DNA of 5,557 bases, taken from positions 8,405 to 13,961 of the forward strand of contig DIAV01000342.1 of the NCBI GenBank assembly GCA_002415895.1. The letters are read 5' to 3'. Below the pieces are notes generated by a model. The model was not told the origin of the DNA. It was given only the letters and a program-made list of their open reading frames with translations, and did no database searches. Both the position numbers and the translations under genes were made by a program. The stretch is from Anaerolineales bacterium UBA5069 (GTDB taxonomy: Bacteria > Chloroflexota > Anaerolineae > Caldilineales > Caldilineaceae). Below, one piece after another: positions 1 through 5,283 of the stretch; positions within the stretch are counted from its first letter, which is position 1; each line of letters begins with the position of its first letter.

Positions 1-18
1 TTGCGCCTTCGCGTCAAG

Positions 19-57
19 TTGTTCTCATAGCGGTATCGCTCTAGGCTGCACGATACC
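19..57 (+). promoter_or_regulatory. Weak candidate promoter with an overlapping inverted repeat upstream of the isomerase gene
   Basis: A poor sigma70-like pair is visible: TTGTTC (19-24), a 17-bp spacer and TAGGCT (42-47), each matching consensus at only three of six positions. An inverted repeat, GGTATCG (32-38) and CGATACC (51-57) separated by 12 bp, brackets the -10-like element. The smaller dyad AGCG-GTAT-CGCT (29-40) lies in the spacer. This arrangement would suit repressor control of a sugar-catabolic gene, but both the promoter and the operator role are inference from position and symmetry alone. The first 183 bases otherwise hold no gene I can support; the end of an upstream gene could lie here but cannot be recognised. 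Confidence 0.22.
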
Positions 58-225
58 CCCAAAATTCGTTGCTCTCCCCAAACTCGACAGCGCCTATCGT
101 CGCGGTGTATGCTGACGGTGGTGCATGGAGCCGGCTCCCCGCCTGGACAAGCACCGCCACCCCTTCGCCCGGAATCTCCACTCATGTCTGCGCCCGCAGC
201 GCCACCAGAAAGCAATGTGCATACC

Positions 226-1632
226 ATGAAGAAGACGACCTTCGCGCTCTTTTTTGGGAATCGCGGCTTCTTCCCCGCGTCGGTGATTGCCGGCGCACGC
301 GAAGAAATGCAGCGCGAACTCAACGCCCTCGGCCACGATGTTCTCATGCTCGACGCTGAGGCCACACGCCACGGCGCCGTGGAGACGCCAACGGAAGGCG
401 CAGTCTACGCCAACTTCCTGCGCGCCCACCGCGGCGAGTTTGGCGGCATTATTGTTTGCCTGCCCAACTTTGGCGACGAGAATGGTGCTGTGGCCGCACT
501 CAAGGATGCCGATGTCCCCATTTGGATTCAGGCCTATCCTGATGACTTCGACAAGATGGGCCCGGCCCTGCGGCGCGACTCCTTCTGCGGCAAGATCTCC
601 ATTATGGATGTCTTCCGCCAGGTGGGCATCAAGTTCACTGCGCTCAAGCCCCATACGGTACGCCCCGGCAGCCAGGCCTTTCGCAAGAACATTGACGAAT
701 TTGACCGTACATGTCAGGTGGCTAACGGCATTCGGGGGATGGTGGTGGGCGCAATTGGCGCGCGCACGACGCCCTTCAAGACTGTACGCATCGACGAGGT
801 TGCTCTCCAGCGCCACGGCATTACCGTGGAGACTTTTGACATGTCGGACATCTTCCAGCGCATGCGCGCCGTGTCACCTTCCACGCCCGCCTGGAGCGCC
901 AAGGCCGAGGGGCTGCGCAATTACGCCGCGTGGGATGGCGTGCCCGCCAATGCCTTTGACAACATTGTGCGCCTGGGCGTCACGCTGGACGATCTGCGTG
1001 CCGAGGCGCATCTCGATGCGCTGGCCATTCGCTGCTGGACGGAAATCCAGGCCGAAATGGGCATCTCGCCCTGTGTGGCCATGGGGATGCTCAACGATGA
1101 GGGCATGGCCTCCGCCTGTGAGGTAGATATTGGCAACGCCGTAGCCATGAAGGCGCTGCACCTTGCCTCCTACGACGCCGTGGGCTTGCTCGATTGGAAC
1201 AACAACTATGAGGATGAGGACGACAAGTGCATCCTCTTCCACTGCGGCCCCATGCCCGCCTCCATGATGGACGGCAAGGGACGCATTACAGACCACGAAA
1301 TTTTGCTAACGACATTGGGCGCGGGTGTGAGCTACGGCTGCAACCAGGGGCGCATTCGCCCGATGGACATCACCTTCTCCAGCCTGATGACCGATGAGGG
1401 GCGCGTGAAGATGTATCTGGGGCAGGGGCGCATTACCGCTGACCCCGTTCCCGCCAACTTCTTCGGCGTGGCCGGCGTCGCTGAAATTGATAAGCTGCAG
1501 GACGTGCTGCTGCATATCGGCATAAATGGCCATCGCCACCATGTGAGCATAACGCCAGGCTGTGTGCAGGAGCCGCTGCGCGAGGCGCTGGGCCATTACC
1601 TTGGCTTTGACATTGCGCTGCCGCAAGCATAG
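226..1632 (+). CDS. L-fucose/L-arabinose isomerase-family sugar isomerase (468 aa)
   Basis: The product resembles the FucI/AraA-like superfamily (COG2407 type): cytoplasmic, metal-dependent aldose-ketose isomerases. The N-terminus (residues 4-17, ALFFGNRGFFP) has the conserved opening of this family. The C-terminal half carries the probable metal and catalytic residues: Glu299 in ACEVDIGNA, Asp323 in LLDWNNN, His339 in FHCGPMP and His436/438/439 in GHRHHVSITPG. These correspond in order to the Glu, Asp and His metal ligands of FucI; the exact mapping is inference. ATG226 is chosen because family similarity begins there. ATG184 is in frame, with a GGA triplet 9 nt upstream, and would add 14 low-complexity residues; ATG109 is less likely. 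About 470 residues is shorter than FucI (about 590) but normal for the fucose-isomerase-like subfamily. The next gene encodes an aldolase, suggesting a sugar-degradation unit. The real substrate (fucose, arabinose, sulfoquinovose or another sugar) cannot be read from the sequence. Confidence 0.88.
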   Translation: MKKTTFALFFGNRGFFPASVIAGAREEMQRELNALGHDVLMLDAEATRHGAVETPTEGAVYANFLRAHRGEFGGIIVCLPNFGDENGAVAALKDADVPIWIQAYPDDFDKMGPALRRDSFCGKISIMDVFRQVGIKFTALKPHTVRPGSQAFRKNIDEFDRTCQVANGIRGMVVGAIGARTTPFKTVRIDEVALQRHGITVETFDMSDIFQRMRAVSPSTPAWSAKAEGLRNYAAWDGVPANAFDNIVRLGVTLDDLRAEAHLDALAIRCWTEIQAEMGISPCVAMGMLNDEGMASACEVDIGNAVAMKALHLASYDAVGLLDWNNNYEDEDDKCILFHCGPMPASMMDGKGRITDHEILLTTLGAGVSYGCNQGRIRPMDITFSSLMTDEGRVKMYLGQGRITADPVPANFFGVAGVAEIDKLQDVLLHIGINGHRHHVSITPGCVQEPLREALGHYLGFDIALPQA

Positions 1633-1639
1633 GCAAAGA

Positions 1640-1654
1640 TGATCATTGATCAAT
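1640..1654. repeat. Two tandem TGATCNN heptamers with a 10-bp palindrome
   Basis: Seven bases after the isomerase stop, TGATCAT (1640-1646) is followed directly by TGATCAA (1647-1653). The segment contains the perfect palindrome ATTGATCAAT (1645-1654). A related heptamer, TGATCCA, occurs at 1774-1780 on the far side of the long hairpin, and an array of the same type lies at 5304-5331. The 12-mer GATCATTGATCA (1641-1652) recurs exactly, in inverted orientation, at 5304-5315. Function unknown; a regulator-binding site or an intergenic repeat family is possible. Confidence 0.5.
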
Positions 1655-1671
1655 AACTCAGGTGACGCAGC

Positions 1672-1771
1672 AAAACAGCTTGTACGCGGAAAAAGCGGTA
1701 ACAACGGAAACAACATGAACCGCTTGCCTGCTGTTTCCGTTGTTACCGCTTTTTCGCGTACAAGCTGTTTT
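1672..1771. repeat. Long near-perfect inverted repeat (40-bp arms, 19-nt loop) between isomerase and aldolase
   Basis: The left arm (1672-1712) and right arm (1732-1771) are reverse complements over 40 bp, with one extra G in the left arm (1688 or 1689). The loop is 1713-1731. Further out, GATCAATAA (1648-1656) and TTATTGATC (1770-1778) are also complementary, so pairing resumes on the left side beyond a 16-nt interruption. ATTGATC occurs as a direct repeat at 1645-1651 and 1772-1778. The element starts 39 bp after the isomerase stop and ends 45 bp before the aldolase ATG. Transcribed, it would form a very stable stem that RNase III could process or that could separate expression of the two genes. 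No run of T follows the right arm outside the stem, so it is not a textbook intrinsic terminator. A miniature non-coding repeat element is an alternative. Confidence 0.85.
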
Positions 1772-1804
1772 ATTGATCCATGTTCCAACCCAATCACGCA
1801 GCAC

Positions 1805-1809
1805 AAGGA
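1805..1809 (+). promoter_or_regulatory. Ribosome binding site of the aldolase gene
   Basis: AAGGA lies 7 nt before ATG1817 and decides the start. It sits 33 bp beyond the right arm of the long inverted repeat, so the hairpin does not directly mask it. Confidence 0.6.
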
Positions 1810-1816
1810 ATGAATC

Positions 1817-2785
1817 ATGTCGCTTGTCACACGGCGCGATGAGGCGCTGGAGTACACGGAACTGTTCCGCCGCAGCCATGCCAGCATGGCCATCTTCTGC
1901 ACGGCATCACACTGGAACACCGAGGCCATCCTGCTTGCCGGGCAAATGCTGGCCGAGAAGCACGGCCTGAGCAAGGTGCCGCTGGCCGTTGCCATGACCT
2001 TTACCTATCCCTACATGCCGCAGGCTGTGCGCATTACCCACAGCGGCAACGCGCCGGCAGGCTTCCTGTCCAACATGGCGCACCTGCGCATTCTTTGTGA
2101 TGGCCCCAACGCACCCTATCCCAACGTGGTTGTCCTTCCTCATCTTGATCATGCCGACCCCAAGCGCGATCAGTGGGCTCTGACAGATGGGTTGCCCCAC
2201 TTGGCCACCGTCATGTTTGATGCGCAGAAGTATCCATTTGCCGACAATCTGGCGTGGACGCGCGAGTATGTGGAAGCATATGGCGACCAGGTTATGGTGG
2301 AGGGGATCATCGAGGAACTGGCGATTGAGGGCAAGGTTCATGCCGTGCAGCAGGATGACTACGTGGCCAAGGCTGTGCGCTTCATGCATGAGACAGGCGT
2401 CGATCTGCTTGTGGCCGACATGGGCACGGAGCAGAACGCCGCCCATGTGGGCGGGGCAACCTACCTGAAGGCGCGCGGGGAGGCGTTGACGTCCAGCCTG
2501 GGGGGTGTGGCCAAACTGGTGCTGCACGGCACTTCGTGCCTTTCCATGGACCAGATGCAGAACCTGGCCGACGACGGCATTATCCGCGTCAATATGTGGA
2601 CGCGCATTGTGCGCGAGGCGGGGCAGGCAGCCGCCGCAAATCTCATGGCGCGCCAGGCGGCGATTGATGCCGGGGACCTGGAGGCGACTGAATCGCACCA
2701 GTACATTGAAGATTCCACGGTGCGCGCCGCCGAGATTATGCTGGAAGTGATGGAGACCATCGGCTACACGCGCCTCGCGCTGTAG
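1817..2785 (+). CDS. Class II (zinc-dependent) ketose-bisphosphate aldolase-family protein (322 aa)
   Basis: The protein has the motif order of the class II fructose-1,6-bisphosphate/tagatose-bisphosphate aldolase family (FbaA/GatY/KbaY), cytoplasmic TIM-barrel enzymes that reversibly split a ketose phosphate using Zn2+. HLDHAD (109-114) supplies the catalytic Asp111 and zinc ligand His112. VMFDAQKYP (132-140) matches the family VMIDGS-like strand. Glu162 lies in the VEGIIEEL helix region. GTEQNAAHVG (203-212) supplies probable zinc ligand His210, and VLHG (235-238) gives His237. Two substrate-loop motifs differ from the family: HGTSC replaces HGGSG/HGASG, and NMWT (259-262) replaces NIDT, so an unusual substrate is plausible. 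The length is slightly above GatY/KbaY (about 285). ATG1817 has AAGGA at 1805-1809, 7 nt upstream. It follows the isomerase gene in the same direction after 184 bp. The specific substrate is unknown. Confidence 0.9.
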   Translation: MSLVTRRDEALEYTELFRRSHASMAIFCTASHWNTEAILLAGQMLAEKHGLSKVPLAVAMTFTYPYMPQAVRITHSGNAPAGFLSNMAHLRILCDGPNAPYPNVVVLPHLDHADPKRDQWALTDGLPHLATVMFDAQKYPFADNLAWTREYVEAYGDQVMVEGIIEELAIEGKVHAVQQDDYVAKAVRFMHETGVDLLVADMGTEQNAAHVGGATYLKARGEALTSSLGGVAKLVLHGTSCLSMDQMQNLADDGIIRVNMWTRIVREAGQAAAANLMARQAAIDAGDLEATESHQYIEDSTVRAAEIMLEVMETIGYTRLAL

Positions 2786-2800
2786 CGGTAGTGAACGATC

Positions 2801-2852
2801 CATACGGGAGCGAAAAGTGGCGGTCATAGCCGGCGCTTTTGGCTCCCGTATG
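2801..2852 (+). terminator. Hairpin 15 nt after the aldolase stop, possible terminator
   Basis: The arms 2801-2817 and 2836-2852 pair at 16 of 17 positions: an outer 11-bp stem of CATACGGGAGC with its complement, one G-G mismatch and an inner AAAAG/CTTTT. The 18-nt loop can form a short extra GGC/GCC stem (2819-2821, 2829-2831). Position directly after the last gene of a likely unit, and 37 bp before a new promoter, suggests transcript termination or 3'-end protection. No T-tract follows the stem, so factor-independent termination is uncertain; the dyad could equally be a protein-binding site. Confidence 0.5.
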
Positions 2853-2889
2853 CGCGCACTCGGCGCGCAATTCTGCCCGTAACACGCGA

Positions 2890-2918
2890 TTGACAACTGC
2901 GCGCACCCCTCCTATACT
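2890..2918 (+). promoter_or_regulatory. Near-consensus sigma70-type promoter for the secreted-protein gene
   Basis: A perfect -35 hexamer TTGACA (2890-2895), a spacer of exactly 17 bp (2896-2912) and a -10 hexamer TATACT (2913-2918, five of six matches) give the best promoter in the window. Initiation would be expected near 2925. The next coding start on this strand is ATG3276, implying a leader of about 350 nt, or a separate small RNA transcribed from here. Confidence 0.65.
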
Positions 2919-3256
2919 TGCACCTCTGCGCGAGTCCATTGTGGCGCGCATTGTTGATTGGTGCAGGACGTCTCTGCTGTCTGTGCATCCGCCGGTCCGC
3001 CGGTCCGTTGGCCGGTTCCACATAACAGTCAGAGATGAGTCATTGCTGCGTAACCCCCTCCTCGCGCGGCAAGCAGGCCCCCCTGTTTTCCTGAACATGG
3101 CAATTCGGCAAGCCGTGGCATGGAGCTGCCATATCAGGCAGCGCTGTGCCCAATCCATTGACCGCCAGCCTGCGTGCTGTGGCGGCTGCCAGTGGCGTTT
3201 TGCCATGTGCATGTGCAATCTGTCGTGCAAGCATCGTCAACCTTCACCCACCACGT

Positions 3257-3265
3257 AGGAAAGAG
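3257..3265 (+). promoter_or_regulatory. Ribosome binding site of the secreted-protein gene
   Basis: AGGAAAGAG ends 10 nt before ATG3276. It selects this ATG over an upstream in-frame GTG at 3174, whose extra 34 residues would place a non-signal-like sequence before the signal peptide. Confidence 0.65.
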
Positions 3266-3275
3266 AATCGCATCC

Positions 3276-4598
3276 ATGTCTCGTACAGACTTTGTTACCC
3301 AGCGGGGCAAGACGCGTGTTGTTGCCCTTGCCTCATTGCTTGCCCTTGTTCTGCTTTCGCTTTCCTTTATGTTTGGCCCCAGTGCATATGCACAGGACGT
3401 GCCGCCGCGCGACACGCGCACGTGGGACGATCCGCAGGACGGCCCCTCCTTCACCTTCTCCACCCTGGCAATTCGGGATGACTGTACGTCACGCGGGGAT
3501 GTGATCTACACAACCGGCATGCGCGCCGGCTGGAGCCTCACGGGTCAGGTGATCGTGCGCCGGCCCGACAACACGCTCACCTTCAGCGTGATTCCCGTGG
3601 ACCAGACAACGGACCTCAACCTTCTCGTTACGTATCCGCCGTTGTCGGAGTGGCAGCAGAACCCCGGCAACGTTGAAATTCATGTTGATGTCGCAATTGA
3701 AGTGCGCGACGCCGAAAATGAGCTTGTGCAGTGGGTAGGCGGCGATCAGGAGGAATTGCCCGGCGTTCTGGGGCCGAATGGCCAGGATTGGGATATCTTC
3801 TGCGCCCAGCAGCTTGAGCCTGAAATCGACATCATTAAGCTGACAAACGGTGCTGATGCCAATGCACCCGATGGCGCCGATGTGCCCCTGATTACGCCCG
3901 GTGATGATGTCACCTGGACCTACATCATTACGAATACGGGGCCGATTGATATTTTGCTGGCCGAGATTACCGTGACTGACAACATTCCCAATGTAACGCC
4001 GGTCTTCGCGGCGGTTGTCAGTGGTGACGCCAAGGGGGACGGCAACGGCATCCTGCAGCCGGGCGAGGTGTGGCGCTATACGGCCACGGGCGTTGCTGTG
4101 AATTTGGCGACACCGCCCCAGGATGAAGGGCTCGTACTTGTTCCCAATGTCTGCCGCGGCGGTAATCCAAACCTGCCCGGCCGCACAGCCTATACCAACA
4201 TCGGCACTGTGGAGATTCCGAGCATGTCTGCCACAGACCCGTCGAGTTACTGTGGGCTGCCTGTTGCGACACTCACGCGGACATGTGTCGAGTCTGTCCC
4301 CACGTGGACTGCGACGAGTGACACATCCGGCGTCCATGTGGTTCAGTTTCTAACCGGCCCCAACGTTGTGGCAAGTTCCATCAACCTGAACGTGGTTGCC
4401 AACACGGGGGCAACGTTCACCTACAGCGGCAATGCGAACACCTTGCAGCAGGTGCGCCTTGTGTACCGCGGCATTGTTGTTGCAGAGGATAGCTTCACAC
4501 TGGGTGGGGCCTGCCCAACCGCCGCGCCCCCCAGCAGTGAACCCACCTTCCCAGGCGGAAGCAACATTGTCTTCCTGCCCGTCGTAGAATATCGCTGA
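3276..4598 (+). CDS. Secreted protein with DUF11/Ig-like repeat domain and FLPVV tail (440 aa)
   Basis: A typical signal peptide is present: a basic N-region, a hydrophobic core (residues about 15-33) and an AYA site, predicting cleavage after Ala39. Residues about 45-180 form a beta-rich segment I do not recognise. Residues about 182-326 resemble the DUF11/conserved-repeat Ig-like domains of bacterial surface proteins, with DDVTWTYIITNTG (210-222), ITVTDNIPN (231-239), GDAKGDGNGILQPGEVWRY (250-268) and YTNIGTV (306-312). The Asp/Asn-rich loop 251-257 looks able to bind calcium. Residues about 329-413 form another beta-rich segment, followed by a Pro/Ser-rich linker and the tail FLPVVEYR. Six Cys (70, 176, 293, 326, 337, 413) all lie in the exported part and could form disulfides. 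No enzymatic motif is visible. A role in the cell envelope, adhesion or matrix is inference. It has its own strong promoter and a hairpin downstream. Confidence 0.85.
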   Translation: MSRTDFVTQRGKTRVVALASLLALVLLSLSFMFGPSAYAQDVPPRDTRTWDDPQDGPSFTFSTLAIRDDCTSRGDVIYTTGMRAGWSLTGQVIVRRPDNTLTFSVIPVDQTTDLNLLVTYPPLSEWQQNPGNVEIHVDVAIEVRDAENELVQWVGGDQEELPGVLGPNGQDWDIFCAQQLEPEIDIIKLTNGADANAPDGADVPLITPGDDVTWTYIITNTGPIDILLAEITVTDNIPNVTPVFAAVVSGDAKGDGNGILQPGEVWRYTATGVAVNLATPPQDEGLVLVPNVCRGGNPNLPGRTAYTNIGTVEIPSMSATDPSSYCGLPVATLTRTCVESVPTWTATSDTSGVHVVQFLTGPNVVASSINLNVVANTGATFTYSGNANTLQQVRLVYRGIVVAEDSFTLGGACPTAAPPSSEPTFPGGSNIVFLPVVEYR

Positions 4599-4666
4599 GC
4601 AGGCGCACAGCCCCGCTAAACCACACAGAGGTGCGGCTGGGGCGGACGTCTTGTAAGGCTGCGCAC

Positions 4667-4695
4667 TTCGCAACCTGCACCATTGCATATATACT
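4667..4695 (+). promoter_or_regulatory. Candidate promoter for the YbaK-family gene
   Basis: TTCGCA (4667-4672, four of six -35 matches) and TATACT (4690-4695, five of six -10 matches) are separated by exactly 17 bp. Initiation near 4702 would fall inside the left arm of the hairpin at 4695-4732, leaving a shortened stem of about 9 bp at the 5' end of the message. The moderate -35 keeps this a candidate only. Confidence 0.4.
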
Positions 4696-4732
4696 CAAAG
4701 GCCGGTTGGCATGGAAGCCAACCGGCCTTTGA
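4695..4732 (+). terminator. Perfect 16-bp hairpin, probable terminator of the secreted-protein gene
   Basis: The arms 4695-4710 and 4717-4732 are perfectly complementary over 16 bp around the hexanucleotide loop ATGGAA. The stem is GC-rich in the middle, opens with TCAAAGG and closes with CCTTTGA, followed by ATTTG, a weak T-rich tail. It lies 96 bp after the stop at 4598, so termination of the secreted-protein transcript is the likely role. The loop contains an ATG (4711) in frame with the next gene, which I reject as its start. The stem ends only 10 nt before the Shine-Dalgarno sequence of that gene. Confidence 0.7.
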
Positions 4733-4742
4733 ATTTGTGCAC

Positions 4743-4748
4743 AGGGGA
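4743..4748 (+). promoter_or_regulatory. Shine-Dalgarno sequence of the YbaK-family gene
   Basis: AGGGGA lies 4 nt before ATG4753, a short but workable spacing. It supports this ATG over ATG4711, which is buried in the loop of the hairpin. Confidence 0.5.
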
Positions 4749-4752
4749 CTTG

Positions 4753-5268
4753 ATGCTATCCGACGTGAATGTGGCAACTGACTCGCCTTTCCACCGCCTG
4801 CGTAATGCGCTGGACGCCGCGGGTGTGCCCTATGGCATACATGAACACGCGCCTTCGGTGACGATTGCAGACGCCGACGCGCACCTCCATTTTCCCGTGG
4901 AGCGGTTGCTCAAGACCATTGCCTTTCGCAACAAGCGCGGCGGCTGGCTGCTGGCGGGTCTCTGCGGCTATGCCCAGGTGGATTACAAGCGGCTGGCCGA
5001 CGCCGCAGGCGTGAGCCGCACACAGTTGATGCAGATGGAGCCGCATGAGGTGGAGGCCGAACTCGGCTATATAATTGGCGGCGTAGCGCCCTTTGGCCTG
5101 AATGATGCAACATCCGTCTATCTGGATCGAGGCGTGTTGCGCTTTGAGAGCATTTACTGCGGCACCGGGCGGCGCGACCGGACGCTCGAAATTGCGCCGA
5201 GTGACCTTGTACAACTCTCCCATGCCCATGTTGCGCCCATTGCCAGGAAGCTGGTTTGCGAGGGGTGA
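4753..5268 (+). CDS. YbaK/EbsC-family aminoacyl-tRNA deacylase (171 aa)
   Basis: The protein fits the YbaK/EbsC/ProX fold family, small cytoplasmic enzymes that hydrolyse mischarged aminoacyl-tRNAs, typically Cys- or Ala-tRNA(Pro), as editing domains acting in trans. Supporting features are the LLKTIAFRN strand (52-60) with Lys54 at the place of the conserved catalytic Lys of YbaK, the GWLLAGLCG strand (64-72), the VDYKRLADAAG helix (76-86) corresponding to the family D-x-K-K-L segment, the hallmark GGVAPFG loop (109-115), and SVYLDRGVLRFESIY (121-135), matching the VYVDESL-like strand. The length suits the single-domain family (about 150-170). The substrate cannot be told from sequence. It appears to be transcribed independently of its neighbours, as a hairpin lies upstream and a GATC-rich spacer downstream. 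Confidence 0.88.
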   Translation: MLSDVNVATDSPFHRLRNALDAAGVPYGIHEHAPSVTIADADAHLHFPVERLLKTIAFRNKRGGWLLAGLCGYAQVDYKRLADAAGVSRTQLMQMEPHEVEAELGYIIGGVAPFGLNDATSVYLDRGVLRFESIYCGTGRRDRTLEIAPSDLVQLSHAHVAPIARKLVCEG

Positions 5269-5283
5269 GCAGCACAATGAAAA

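Larger units (their letters stand above)
2786..3275. other. 490-bp intergenic region without a supportable gene
   Basis: This stretch between the aldolase and the secreted-protein gene holds a hairpin (2801-2852), a near-consensus promoter (2890-2918) and a probable leader of about 350 nt. In the leader, GCCGGTCC is repeated in tandem (2991-2998, 2999-3006) with a variant, GCCGGTTCC, at 3011-3019. Small hairpins are visible: GCTGCC/GGCAGC (3125-3130, 3137-3142, loop ATATCA) and TGGC/GCCA (3193-3196, 3202-3205). An open frame at 2839-3258 starts inside the first hairpin and translates to a composition-biased sequence, rich in Arg and Cys, without a recognisable family; I regard it as non-coding. 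I do not recognise a known riboswitch class. Confidence 0.6.

Noticed and set aside
109..225. Upstream in-frame starts (ATG109, ATG184) for the isomerase
   Set aside because: Family similarity starts at the MKKTTFALFFGNRG segment. ATG109 has no Shine-Dalgarno sequence. ATG184 stays possible (GGA 9 nt upstream) but adds only a low-complexity extension.
94..816. 240-codon minus-strand open frame
   Set aside because: It is a shadow of the isomerase gene with no recognisable motif.
1306..1995. 229-codon minus-strand open frame spanning the intergenic hairpin
   Set aside because: It overlaps the ends of two real genes and the inverted repeat, and its translation has no family resemblance.
1907..2896. 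329-codon open frame on the minus strand
   Set aside because: It lies opposite the aldolase, whose motifs are clear; the reverse translation is His/Arg-rich with no recognisable domain, as expected for a shadow in GC-rich DNA.
2839..3258. 139-codon plus-strand open frame in the long intergenic region
   Set aside because: It begins inside the hairpin after the aldolase and upstream of the strong promoter, lacks a Shine-Dalgarno sequence, and encodes an Arg/Cys-rich sequence without a family.
2925..3275. Cobalamin or other known riboswitch in the long leader
   Set aside because: I could not find the conserved boxes of any riboswitch class I know; only small local hairpins are visible.
3489..4337. 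282-codon minus-strand open frame
   Set aside because: It is antisense to the signal-peptide protein, which has a ribosome binding site, signal sequence and domain signature; the antisense product shows none.
4656..4676. Small hairpin AGGcTGCG-CACTT-CGCAaCCT
   Set aside because: It is short, has an internal mismatch, and is likely chance in GC-rich sequence; it overlaps the candidate promoter but adds no clear signal.
4711..4752. ATG4711 as start of the YbaK-family gene
   Set aside because: It lies in the loop of a perfect 16-bp hairpin with no ribosome binding site; ATG4753 has AGGGGA upstream and gives the usual family length.
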